Positions 6,490 to 14,678 of a stretch of DNA of 19,062 nucleotides are shown one piece after another. Within the stretch, counting starts at the first letter, position 1; each line of letters opens with the position of its first letter. The stretch covers positions 1 through 19,062 of the forward strand of contig JAKAUH010001061.1 of assembly GCA_021818605.1 (NCBI GenBank), written 5' to 3'. The stretch is from Planctomycetota bacterium. GTDB taxonomy: Bacteria; Planctomycetota; Planctomycetia; Isosphaerales; Isosphaeraceae. A program made the position numbers and the translations under genes. The notes under the pieces are model-generated. The model saw nothing but the letters and a program-made list of their open reading frames with translations, ran no database searches and had not been told where the DNA came from.

Positions 6490-9183
6490 TCAAACCTCGG
6501 CGGCCTGGCGGAGATCCAGCTTCACGAATTCCAACAACGTATCGTTGTCCATCTCGGTCAACAAGGTTTCGCCGGACTCACTGCCGCCGATCACCTCGTC
6601 GGCGACCCGGCTCTTGCTCGCGATCATTTCGTCGATTTTCTCCTCGACCGTGCCCCGGCAGATGAACTTGTGGACCAGGACATTTTTCTTCTGCCCGATC
6701 CGGAAGGCGCGGTCGGTGGCCTGATTTTCAACGGCCGGGTTCCACCAGCGGTCGAAGTGGACGACGTGCGAAGCCGCCGTCAGGTTCAACCCGGTGCCGC
6801 CCGCCTTGAGCGACAGGATGAAGAAGGGCGGACCGTCCTCGCGCTGGAAGCGGTCGACCAGCTCCTTGCGGCTCTTGACCGTCGTTCCCCCGTGGAGGAC
6901 CAGTCCGGACCGGCCGAAGATGGTGGCGAGGAACTCCGCCAGGGGGTCGGTCATCTCGCGGAACTGCGTGAAGACCAGCACCTTCTCCTGCCGCGCCGCG
7001 ATCTCCTCAGCGATCTCGGCGAGCCGGCGGAACTTCCCGCTCCGGTCGGCGTCGTAATCGTTAGTGCCTGTTGCCTGGGCGGGATGGTTGCAGATCTGCT
7101 TCAGTCGCATCAACTGTGCCAGCACAATCCCGCGCCGGCCGATCCCGTCGGCGGTTTCGAGCTGCTCGGCCAGGTCGGCGACAGCGTGCTGATATAATGC
7201 CGCCTGGTGCTTCGTCAGGGCGCAATAAGCGTTGACCTCCGTCTTGTCGGGCAGGTCGGCGATCACACGCTTGTCGGTTTTCATGCGCCTGAGGATGTAG
7301 GGACGCACGAGTTTCCGCAGGGGCTCGAACGACGGTGGCTGGGTGTTCTGCAGGGACTTGACGAACGAGCCAAACTGCCGTGACGTGCCGATCAGCCCCG
7401 GGTTGAGGAAATCAAAGAGCGACCAGAGGTCGGACAGTCGATTCTCGACGGGTGTGCCGGTCAACGCGATCCTGGCTTCGGCGTTCAATTCCTTGACCGC
7501 GCGGGTCTGCTTCGTGCCCGAGTTCTTGATCGCCTGCGCCTCGTCGAGGATCGCCGCGCGCCATCGGTGCCGCTTCATCCACGCCGTGCGGACGAGCATC
7601 CCATAGGTGGTCATCACCAGGTCGAAAGAGTCGGCGGTATCGGCATTGACCTCGCCGCGGACCGATCCTGCCTCTGAAGGATGGGCCACGGCGAAGGCGA
7701 GCCCTGGCGCGAACCTGGCCAGCTCGGATTTCCAGTTGGCGATCAGCGAAGCCGGCACAACCAGCAGACTCGCCCGTTGCCGTCCGGACCGCTTCAGGTC
7801 GAGCAGCAGCGCGATCACCTGGATCGTCTTGCCCAGGCCCATGTCGTCGGCCAGACAGGCGCCCAGGCCCAGCCGGGCGAGGAACCGCAGCCAGCCGTAG
7901 CCCGTTCGCTGATACGGACGCAGTTCGGCCTTCAGCCCGGGCGGCGCCGGCTCGAGGAGCGAGTCGGGGGAGCGCAGATCCTGGAGGATCTTCTCCAGCT
8001 CCGGGCCGGCCGTCACGCCCGACCATTCGTGGATCGTCGCTGGCGCGTCGGCTCCCTCCCGTTCCTCGTCGCCGATGTTCGCGCCCGAGAGCAGCCGCAT
8101 CCCCTGGAAGAAGGAGATCCCTTCGTGACGGACCTCGCTCTCGACGCGCTTCCAGTGCTCGAGGGCCTGGTTCAGCCTGTCCTGGTCGACCTCGACCCAC
8201 TTGCCCCTCAGGGGCACCAGGCCGCCGGTTGATTCGAGCAGCCGGGCGATCTCCGACGGGTCGAGCGTCTCGCCATCGAGGCTCAGATCCACGGAGAAGT
8301 CGAGCATCGACCCGACGTCGAGGCCCATCGAGTTCCTGGTGTTGATCTTCACATTGACCGCCGGCCGCGGCGGCTTGCGGGCATTCCACCAGTCGGGTAC
8401 GCGGACGATCAGGCCGCTCGATTCGAATAGAGGGACCGCCTTCAAGAAGTCGTACGCTTCTCTCGGCGTCCAGGCGAGCGGTCGATAGATCTCTCCCGAA
8501 TCCACCATCCGACGGACCAGCTCCGACGATTCGGCGGCGCGGGAGACGGGCAGCAACAGGTTCAGCATCGCCGCGCGGTTCCTCGCCCCGGCGTACTCCT
8601 CGAGCGCCCGGCCGAGCGGTTCGTGCTTCACCTTGCCCTGCGCCGTCAGGCCGTTGGCGAACGTGGCCAGGAACGCGAACGGATAATCGGGGTTGCGCTT
8701 GTTCTCGGCGAGGTGAAAGGTCACGCGGCCGACCGCATTCCAGCGCGCGTCGCGTTGACGCAGATACTCCTGCGCGCCGCCGGGATGCCGCGCGATCTCA
8801 TCGCGGACCATGGCGTCGAGCTCACGCCACCACCGCACGAGCACCTCGGCATTCAGATACTCCAGGCCCGTCATCGGCGGAGCCTGAAGGACGGCGCGCG
8901 CCAACTCGTCCGACGGCGGCGGGATCTCAGGCGGCTCGCCAGCCGGCTCGGTAAACACCGCGCGACAGAGGGCCGCCAGATACAGCCGGGCGATCGAGCG
9001 GGCGAACTCAAACGAGGCCGGAAGCGCCGCATCGGCCCCGCCACTCGCGGAGGCGAGCATCCCCCGCGCCGGGCTCTCGGCATAGGAGGCGAGCAGCGCA
9101 TCCGGGACCGACCGATCCGTCGACTCCGCCGGATTGTCGCGAACCACGAGATGTCCGTTCGGCGTGATCGTCAACTCGTGCAT
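6490..9183 (-). CDS. SNF2-family DEAD/DEAH-box helicase (SWI2/SNF2 ATPase)
   Basis: SNF2 ATPases move along double-stranded DNA and displace or remodel bound protein. The 897-residue product has an N-terminal region that includes a segment like the DUF3670 SNF2-associated domain (about 290-335, ending VPLRGKWVEVD). The ATPase core has Walker A DDMGLGKT with Lys452, motif II DEAQ at 547-550, and SNF2-type LTGTPVENRLSDLWSLFDFLNPG. The second RecA lobe has KVLVFTQF, SLKAGGTGLNL and motif VI QATDRAFRIGQ from 821, with Arg825 and Arg828. All catalytic motifs are intact. Its ATG at 9183 follows GGGAGAAGG. It is the first gene of an operon with the SWIM protein (36-nt gap) and the thioesterase. It faces away from the HTH/pRiA4b fusion gene across a 200-bp region. 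Roles in repair, transcription recycling or defence are all possible. Confidence 0.95.
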   Translation of the reverse strand: MHELTITPNGHLVVRDNPAESTDRSVPDALLASYAESPARGMLASASGGADAALPASFEFARSIARLYLAALCRAVFTEPAGEPPEIPPPSDELARAVLQAPPMTGLEYLNAEVLVRWWRELDAMVRDEIARHPGGAQEYLRQRDARWNAVGRVTFHLAENKRNPDYPFAFLATFANGLTAQGKVKHEPLGRALEEYAGARNRAAMLNLLLPVSRAAESSELVRRMVDSGEIYRPLAWTPREAYDFLKAVPLFESSGLIVRVPDWWNARKPPRPAVNVKINTRNSMGLDVGSMLDFSVDLSLDGETLDPSEIARLLESTGGLVPLRGKWVEVDQDRLNQALEHWKRVESEVRHEGISFFQGMRLLSGANIGDEEREGADAPATIHEWSGVTAGPELEKILQDLRSPDSLLEPAPPGLKAELRPYQRTGYGWLRFLARLGLGACLADDMGLGKTIQVIALLLDLKRSGRQRASLLVVPASLIANWKSELARFAPGLAFAVAHPSEAGSVRGEVNADTADSFDLVMTTYGMLVRTAWMKRHRWRAAILDEAQAIKNSGTKQTRAVKELNAEARIALTGTPVENRLSDLWSLFDFLNPGLIGTSRQFGSFVKSLQNTQPPSFEPLRKLVRPYILRRMKTDKRVIADLPDKTEVNAYCALTKHQAALYQHAVADLAEQLETADGIGRRGIVLAQLMRLKQICNHPAQATGTNDYDADRSGKFRRLAEIAEEIAARQEKVLVFTQFREMTDPLAEFLATIFGRSGLVLHGGTTVKSRKELVDRFQREDGPPFFILSLKAGGTGLNLTAASHVVHFDRWWNPAVENQATDRAFRIGQKKNVLVHKFICRGTVEEKIDEMIASKSRVADEVIGGSESGETLLTEMDNDTLLEFVKLDLRQAAEV

Positions 9184-9383
9184 CGCGCGGCCTTCTCCCG
9201 TGCGAAAGGCGTCCCTGGAAACCGACCTTCTCTACGATTTGGCTGCCGTGCGCTCAAATGTCCACTAGACGGCACGATTGATCGAAGAGCGCACTCCCGG
9301 CCGAGATCAATGCGCCCGCCCTACTCGCAAGCTATGGGTGAACCTCGTAGAATACCCCTGAATTCCACCCGGGAGAAGACAAC
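9184..9383. promoter_or_regulatory. Divergent promoter region of the SNF2 operon and HTH fusion gene
   Basis: Both flanking genes begin here and both have a GGGAGAAG ribosome site. For the plus-strand gene, TAGAAT at 9348-9353 is a fair -10 giving a leader of about 25 nt; the matching -35 (TCGCAA, 9325-9330, 17-bp spacing) is weak. No clear minus-strand promoter or long operator palindrome was found. Confidence 0.35.
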
Positions 9384-10154
9384 ATGGCGAACATGACGAC
9401 CACGCAGGGCCGATACCTGTCGTTTATCCACGCCTACATCCTCCGGCACGGATGTCCGCCCGCCGAGTCCGATATCGCCGCGGCGCTCTGCGTCTCGCCC
9501 CCATCGGTGAACCAGATGGTCAAGACGCTCGAGAAAAAAGGGGTGATTCTCCGCCATCCCGGCCAGCCCCGCGCGCTGGAAATCCTCATCCCGGAAGATG
9601 AGATCCCGCCGTGGAACGCCCGCCGATCAGGCGCATCGACGAATCCCAACGCTCGCGCCCGAAAACCCGCGGCCCCCGCGCCGGCGCCGGCGCCCCCGGC
9701 CAATCTGTACATCCTGACGGTTATCCTGTTGAGCGGCCCCATGAGTGACGAGTACGCCAACAAGTTCATTCTACGCACCATCGAGATCCGCGGCGACCAG
9801 ACCCTTGACGATTTGCACCGGGCCATCTTCGAAGCGTTCAACCGTAGCGACGAACGGCCCTACGAGTTCCACCTGGGGAAGAGGCCGTCCGATCCTGATG
9901 GACCAGTCTACGGGCTCCCCGATGCCCGGCCGCCGGAGCCCAGGAAGAAGGCCGGCCGCGGCGATGCGCGCGCCACCACACTGGACGATTTGAACCTCAA
10001 GCCGGAGCGGGCCTTCGGGTACTGGTTCGATTTCAAGGTGAACTGGTATCATCAGGTCCAGGTGGAACGGATTGAACAGGCCATTCCGACCGTGCCCTAT
10101 CCACGCGTGACCAAGCGGCTCGGCAAGGCGCCTCCGCAGATGCAGACACCCTAG
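9384..10154 (+). CDS. LexA-like winged-helix domain fused to a pRiA4b ORF-3-like domain
   Basis: The 256-residue product has two parts. Residues 1-75 closely resemble the LexA DNA-binding domain: TTQGRYLSFIHAYILRHGCPP, then a helix-turn-helix (ESDIAAALCVSPPSVNQMVKTL) and the wing KKGVILRHPGQPRALE. No LexA protease domain follows. A Pro/Ala linker (about 76-105, APAPAPAPP) leads to a C-terminal domain like plasmid pRiA4b ORF-3 proteins: TIEIRGDQTLDDLHRAIFEAF, then YEFHLGK, then LNLKPERAFGYWFDF. The function of the pRiA4b ORF-3 family is unknown. The start ATG has GGGAGAAG 5 nt upstream. It is divergent from the SNF2 operon, so it could regulate that operon (inference). It could equally be a stand-alone sensor-regulator. 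Confidence 0.87.
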   Translation: MANMTTTQGRYLSFIHAYILRHGCPPAESDIAAALCVSPPSVNQMVKTLEKKGVILRHPGQPRALEILIPEDEIPPWNARRSGASTNPNARARKPAAPAPAPAPPANLYILTVILLSGPMSDEYANKFILRTIEIRGDQTLDDLHRAIFEAFNRSDERPYEFHLGKRPSDPDGPVYGLPDARPPEPRKKAGRGDARATTLDDLNLKPERAFGYWFDFKVNWYHQVQVERIEQAIPTVPYPRVTKRLGKAPPQMQTP

Positions 10155-10229
10155 CGTTTTCATGGGCGCTCACCGACTGAGGGCCGGGTCCGAGCTTTCG
10201 ATAAACCCGTCCTTCTTCGGTCAGGGCTT

Positions 10230-12635
10230 ATGACTCGAGTGGAAAAGTGGAAAACGATGCCGAAATCCACCAGGTCCGACAAGACTGAACCGACTCTTGT
10301 TGGTGAACTGACACGGGCGATCGAGGAGACCACTCGTTCGGCGAGGTTCTGCGTCGATGGCGGTATGCCTGGAGCGGATCCTGGCCTCGAAATCCAGGGG
10401 CTGGGTCCAGTCGCACTACCGCTGAAGCGAGGGATGGCCGCGAAGCTCGTCGCTCGCTGTCGAGTCGCTCCCCACGGCAAGGGGACGCAGACTCTGGTCG
10501 ACACCCGGGTGCGTCGGACGTTCGAACTCGACCCCGAGGAGTTCCACCTCGCCGACGCCTGGAACTCACGGATCGCCGAGGTGACGCAAACCGTCGCCGA
10601 ACGGCTCGGACTGCCCGGGGACGGGCTAGAGGCCCGGCTGTACAAGTTGCTCGTCTACGAGAAGGGCGGTTTCTTCCTGCCACATCGCGACAGCGAAAAG
10701 CACGACCGGATGGTGGCCAGCCTGATTGTCGTGCTTCCCAATCCCTTCCAGGGGGGCCGGCTGATCGTCCGACACGCGGCCGCACGTCGCGAGCTGACCT
10801 TCAAGGAAGCCGCGGCCGGCACCGAGCCGCGCTACGCCGCCTTCTATGCCGATTGTGAGCACGAGGTCAAGAGAGTCACTCAGGGCGTTCGGCTCTGCCT
10901 GGCCTACAATCTCGTGCTCCGAGCGGGACGCACGAAGGCGAAGGCCGGCACGATCTCGAAGGTCCCCGTCGACGTTCTGGCACGATCGATCGAATCCTGG
11001 ATTGCGGAGCATCCCGCGCAGCCGCTGGTCTTCGCCCTCGAGCACCACTATACGGAACGCGGGCTGGCGCTCGACCTGCTCAAGGGTGCCGATCGCCGGC
11101 TCGCGGCGCTCGTCCAGCCAGCGGCGGAACAGGCCGGCTGCCACCTCTTCCTGGCCCAGGTCTCACGCCACCTGTCGCAGTACGCCGACGACGGCAGCTT
11201 CGGCCGAAGCTATGGCCGCTACGGCCGCTACAGCCGCTATGACGATGACGATGACGACCACGAGCCTGTCATCGAGGAACTCGAGATCGGCGAGACCTAC
11301 GAGGACGAACTGAACGGAGCCGAGTGGACCTCTCTCGACGGCAAGAAGCAGCCGTGGGGCGGAATCCCGCTGGATCTCGAGGCCATCGTCGCCTTGATCC
11401 CGATCGACGAGTGGGAGCCCACGTCGCAGGACTACGAGGGCTATACGGGCAACGCCGGCAATACCCTGGACCGCTGGTATCATCGATCGGCGCTGGTCGT
11501 CTGGCGCCAGGACCAGCACTTCGAGGTCGTTGCCAGGGGCGGGGCCGTCGCCTGCATCCCCCTGTTCAACTCGATGGTCGCCCGGCTGTCGAAAACCCCC
11601 GCAAAGAAGCTCGAAGCCGCTCGCGACGACTGCATTCGCCTCGCCCGCGCCATCATCGCCCGATGGCCGCGGCAGTACCTTTACTCCTGGAGGCCCGTGG
11701 CCAGCGAGAAATCTCCCTGCGAAGACTTTGCCAGGGATCTCCCGGCGCTTCACGATCGGGAGACGATTGCGATGTTCCTGGCGAAGCTCGCCGAGAACGA
11801 TCCGACGCTCGAAATCGACAGGCTCGTGGTCTCCACCTGCCGCGAGTTCGGCTGGAGCGCCTTCGCCCGGGAGCTGAGGCAATTGCTCGCGGCCCGGCCA
11901 GGCGAGGTTCGGGAGAGCGGACTATCCCTCCGCGACGTCGAATGGCTGTCGGACTTCTGTTGCGACAAGTCCCAGGACCCGGAAAAGGCCGCGCTGGCGA
12001 GCGAGCTCTGCACCCTGGCCGCCGACCGCTTCTGCAAGCCAGAGCGGACACCGATCAATCGCCGATACCAGCGAGAAGCGACCGTCGCCGAGACCTCGCT
12101 GCCGAGCCTGCTCAGGGCCCTGCTGGCCGCCGGCCGTGACGAGGACCTGGCGCGGGTTCTTCAGGTCATCGAGCAATCGCCGGAAGCCTTCACCCTGGAC
12201 CACGCCCAGGTCCCCGCGCTCCTGTCCCTGATTCCCTGGTCGCGCAAGCGGTTCGGCAAGGTCCCGCCTCGACTCGCCGCCTGGCTGGCCTCCGTGCGCC
12301 GCCGGCTCGAGGCGGCGACCGCCCGAAAACCCGAGCCACCCACCAACTGGGCCCGTCCTGCCGAGCTTTCCTGCACCTGCGAGTACTGCAATCAACTCCG
12401 GGCGTTCCTGGCCGACCCCTCCCGCGAGGTCGGCCGCATCGCGGCGCGCGAGGACAGACGCAAGCACCTGATCCACGTCATCAACAACGACCGTTGCGAC
12501 GTGAAAACCCGGGAGGAGCGCAAGGGCAGCCCCTATTCGCTGGTGCTGACCAAGACGACCGGCTCGTTCGAACGCGCCCTCCAGCGGTTCGAGACCGACT
12601 GCCGGCTCCTGGAGTCGCTGCCGACCGAGGCCTGA
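10230..12635 (+). CDS. Large 2OG-Fe(II) oxygenase (prolyl-4-hydroxylase-like) with C-terminal Cys cluster
   Basis: Fe(II)/2-oxoglutarate oxygenases hydroxylate proteins, nucleic acids or small molecules. In this 801-residue product the catalytic double-stranded beta helix lies at about residues 130-235. His152 and Asp154 (PHRDSE), His211 (CEHEV) and the 2-oxoglutarate-binding Arg221 (GVRLCLAYNLVL) form an intact iron and cosubstrate site. The remaining 570 or so residues belong to no domain I can name. They include a Tyr-Gly-Arg repeat followed by six Asp (about 325-343), then a mainly helical stretch. A Cys715/Cys717/Cys720 cluster (CTCEYC) precedes a conserved-looking end with GSPYSLVLTKT. 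This long architecture recalls large fungal 2OG-oxygenase proteins (recollection, not checked). The start could be ATG 10230 or in-frame ATG 10257; neither has a strong ribosome site. Substrate unknown. Confidence 0.87.
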   Translation: MTRVEKWKTMPKSTRSDKTEPTLVGELTRAIEETTRSARFCVDGGMPGADPGLEIQGLGPVALPLKRGMAAKLVARCRVAPHGKGTQTLVDTRVRRTFELDPEEFHLADAWNSRIAEVTQTVAERLGLPGDGLEARLYKLLVYEKGGFFLPHRDSEKHDRMVASLIVVLPNPFQGGRLIVRHAAARRELTFKEAAAGTEPRYAAFYADCEHEVKRVTQGVRLCLAYNLVLRAGRTKAKAGTISKVPVDVLARSIESWIAEHPAQPLVFALEHHYTERGLALDLLKGADRRLAALVQPAAEQAGCHLFLAQVSRHLSQYADDGSFGRSYGRYGRYSRYDDDDDDHEPVIEELEIGETYEDELNGAEWTSLDGKKQPWGGIPLDLEAIVALIPIDEWEPTSQDYEGYTGNAGNTLDRWYHRSALVVWRQDQHFEVVARGGAVACIPLFNSMVARLSKTPAKKLEAARDDCIRLARAIIARWPRQYLYSWRPVASEKSPCEDFARDLPALHDRETIAMFLAKLAENDPTLEIDRLVVSTCREFGWSAFARELRQLLAARPGEVRESGLSLRDVEWLSDFCCDKSQDPEKAALASELCTLAADRFCKPERTPINRRYQREATVAETSLPSLLRALLAAGRDEDLARVLQVIEQSPEAFTLDHAQVPALLSLIPWSRKRFGKVPPRLAAWLASVRRRLEAATARKPEPPTNWARPAELSCTCEYCNQLRAFLADPSREVGRIAAREDRRKHLIHVINNDRCDVKTREERKGSPYSLVLTKTTGSFERALQRFETDCRLLESLPTEA

Positions 12636-12653
12636 ACCCCGCCGGCGCCGTCA

Positions 12654-13448
12654 TTACGTCGATTCCTCCCGCTCCGCCCGAAACGCTACGATCCGCGCAT
12701 CAGCCCACGCCTGATCCTCGGCCGACAGCCGCGGCCGGCATTTCTCGTCGTGGCGGATACGCCGCGCGTAGCGTCCTTCCGTGTAGACCTGCTCGATCGC
12801 AGCCTGGACGTCGAGCATCACATCGGGGTCGCCGTCGGCAAGGGGAATGTTCAGTCGAGGCAGCCGCTGGCCGAGCGTCCGCGCGTAAAGCTCGAACCGA
12901 TGGCGATGCGGCCAGCGCGAGACGCAACAGAGGCTGTCGAACCGCCCCAGGCCCCTGAGCCGCCATTTCTCGATTGCGAGCACGTGACGCCCGCGCCGGA
13001 GGAGGTCGATCTCGACCAGGTGGCAGTCGCGAGCGAGGGTTTCCTTCTGCTTGGCCCGGTACGAGACCCGCCCCGGCCCGGCGATCTTGTTGGTGGGGCT
13101 CACGACCTCGATCAGGGCCACGAGCCGCATGTCGTTGGCCGAGTCGAGGATCTCGACGCGCGCCTCGCGGATCTCCTGATCCTCGACCTCGACGATCACG
13201 GCCGTGTCGGAGTCGAAGGCAGGCTGCGGACGAGGCCCAGGTTGCCCTTTGATCTTCTGGATTCCGACGTCAGGAATCCACCGCTCCGGACCCTCCAGGA
13301 ATACCCGCTCCTCGACCGACGCGATGTACCTTGGATCGAGCCGGGGCTGAAGCTGGTTGGCGATCGCCACGACCAGCCGCGCATGGACGCCCTCCCATAG
13401 CTCACACCGTTCGAGATACGGATCCATGCCCGGGAATGGATACTGCAT
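12654..13448 (-). CDS. DUF4058 family protein
   Basis: The 264-residue product begins with the family signature QYPFPGMDPYLE and matches the usual DUF4058 length and layout; this family is common in cyanobacteria and planctomycetes and has no known function. Seen in it: WIPDVGI (PD at 59-60), ALIEVVSPTNK (Glu114, Lys121), SYRAKQKE (129-136) and LVEIDLLRRG (144-153). The PD, then E, then NK order recalls PD-(D/E)xK nuclease folds (inference). The frame extends upstream to 13583, but the family signature begins at the ATG at 13448, so I use that. The gene is convergent with the oxygenase with only 18 bp between stops. It is transcribed away from the cysteine-synthase-family gene. Confidence 0.9.
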   Translation of the reverse strand: MQYPFPGMDPYLERCELWEGVHARLVVAIANQLQPRLDPRYIASVEERVFLEGPERWIPDVGIQKIKGQPGPRPQPAFDSDTAVIVEVEDQEIREARVEILDSANDMRLVALIEVVSPTNKIAGPGRVSYRAKQKETLARDCHLVEIDLLRRGRHVLAIEKWRLRGLGRFDSLCCVSRWPHRHRFELYARTLGQRLPRLNIPLADGDPDVMLDVQAAIEQVYTEGRYARRIRHDEKCRPRLSAEDQAWADARIVAFRAEREEST

Positions 13449-13524
13449 CCTGGTGGACTCGATCGGGTTTGCCGCACGTTCATCCAATGGAATGGGAACG
13501 CCCTCTCCACGAAGCTTAGCATAG

Positions 13525-13553
13525 ATCCTACCCCGGCGGCGAGCCGCCGAAAA
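13525..13553 (-). promoter_or_regulatory. Possible promoter of the DUF4058 gene with a palindromic spacer
   Basis: On the minus strand TTTTCG (13553-13548) lies 17 bp before TAGGAT (13530-13525), about 77 nt upstream of the ATG. The spacer contains a perfect 6-bp inverted repeat (13534-13539 with 13544-13549), which might be an operator. The -35 match is weak. Confidence 0.27.
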
Positions 13554-13600
13554 CCTCGATAGGGACGGGGTCTTACGCCGCACTCCGCCCTCGCGTCGAG

Positions 13601-13629
13601 TCGACGCACGGCCCCCGGCGGTGTAGGAT
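13601..13629 (+). promoter_or_regulatory. Probable promoter of the cysteine-synthase-family gene
   Basis: TCGACG (13601-13606) and TAGGAT (13624-13629) are separated by exactly 17 bp. Transcription would start near 13636, about 23 nt before the ATG at 13659, which supports that start codon. Confidence 0.38.
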
Positions 13630-13658
13630 TCATCCGGGCGAAGTCGAGGCCAGGGACA

Positions 13659-14678
13659 ATGACGCGGTCAGTCCACAAGCCTTCGCCCGGACGTTCCCGA
13701 AGACACCCGGAGATCACGGTGAAACTCCCCGAGATCAACCGCTACCTCGATCGCGTCGCGCCCACGCCACTGGTGCCCGTCCGGCTGGAGGATTCGGGGC
13801 CGACGATCTGGTGCAAGCTCGAGTTCCTCAACCCCAGCGGTTCGACCAAGGACCGGATCGCCCGATTCATCCTGGGCAAGGCGTTGCGCCGCGGGCTGAT
13901 CGCGCCGGGCGGCACCGTGGTCGAGGCCTCCAGCGGCTCGACCAGCATCGCCATGGCCCTGGCCGCCGCGCAGATGGGGCTGGAATTCGTCGCCGTGATG
14001 CCCGAGAACGTCAGCCGCGAGCGTTCACAGATCATCGAGGCTTACGGCGGTCGCGTTGTGTTCTCGCCGGCGAGCGAGGGGATCCTGGGCGCCCTGAAAG
14101 GCGCCGAGCGCGAGTCGGCCGAGCGCGGCGCGTATCTGCCGCTCCAGTTCTCCAATCCTGACAACCCCCAGGCCCACCGCCAGCAGACCGCGCAGGAAAT
14201 CATCGCCCAGATCCCGGGCGGGTGCGTCGACGCGGTTGTCAGCGGCGTCGGAACCGGCGGCACCCTGGTCGGCCTGTGGCAGGGGTTCGTCGACCACGGT
14301 TGCGAGGCCGCCGCATTTGCCGCCCGTCCCGTGCACGGCACGGCGCTCGGCGAGGCCGGCGCCGAGTGCTGCTCGTTCAGCGGCCGGATTCCCGGGGTCG
14401 CCGACGGGCTCTCGGCCATCTATCGCGATTTCCGCCAGCCCGGCCATCCGGGCACGCCGGTCGAGCTGGACATCCCCGATGAGGAGGCCCTCGAAACGGC
14501 CCGCCGCCTGATCCGTCGCGGCTTCCCGGTCGGACCGAGCTCGGGGCTGAATTACTGCGCCGCCCTCATGGCCGCCGCCCGCCTCGGCCCCGAGGCCCAC
14601 GTCGTCACCGTGTTCGCCGACCGGATGGAGCGGTATTTCTCCACCGAGCTGTTCCGCGCGAACGGCCGGGGCGGGTGA
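13659..14678 (+). CDS. Cysteine synthase family PLP-dependent enzyme
   Basis: Fold-type II PLP enzymes of this family make cysteine from O-acetylserine and sulfide, or carry out related beta-replacement or elimination. The 339-residue product has the PLP lysine Lys64 in NPSGSTKDRIA, a substrate loop SSGSTS at 91-96, and the phosphate-binding GTGGT at 198-202. It ends with the usual GFPVGPSSGLN segment. In typical CysK the substrate loop is TSGNTG; SSGST is closer to what I recall of cysteine desulfhydrase-like members, so the reaction is uncertain. The start could be ATG 13659 (likely promoter upstream, AGGGAC nearby) or GTG 13719, which has GGAG 6 nt before it and would remove a basic, family-atypical first 20 residues. 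No cysE or other sulfur gene is adjacent. Confidence 0.88.
   Translation: MTRSVHKPSPGRSRRHPEITVKLPEINRYLDRVAPTPLVPVRLEDSGPTIWCKLEFLNPSGSTKDRIARFILGKALRRGLIAPGGTVVEASSGSTSIAMALAAAQMGLEFVAVMPENVSRERSQIIEAYGGRVVFSPASEGILGALKGAERESAERGAYLPLQFSNPDNPQAHRQQTAQEIIAQIPGGCVDAVVSGVGTGGTLVGLWQGFVDHGCEAAAFAARPVHGTALGEAGAECCSFSGRIPGVADGLSAIYRDFRQPGHPGTPVELDIPDEEALETARRLIRRGFPVGPSSGLNYCAALMAAARLGPEAHVVTVFADRMERYFSTELFRANGRGG

Noticed and set aside
12636..12653. Terminator between the oxygenase and DUF4058 genes
   Set aside because: The gap is 18 bp with only a short GCCGGC palindrome, not enough to call a terminator.
13449..13583. Upstream extension of the DUF4058 gene to 13583
   Set aside because: The family signature QYPFPGMDPY begins directly after the ATG at 13448. 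Upstream residues are Arg-rich and overlap the predicted promoter.
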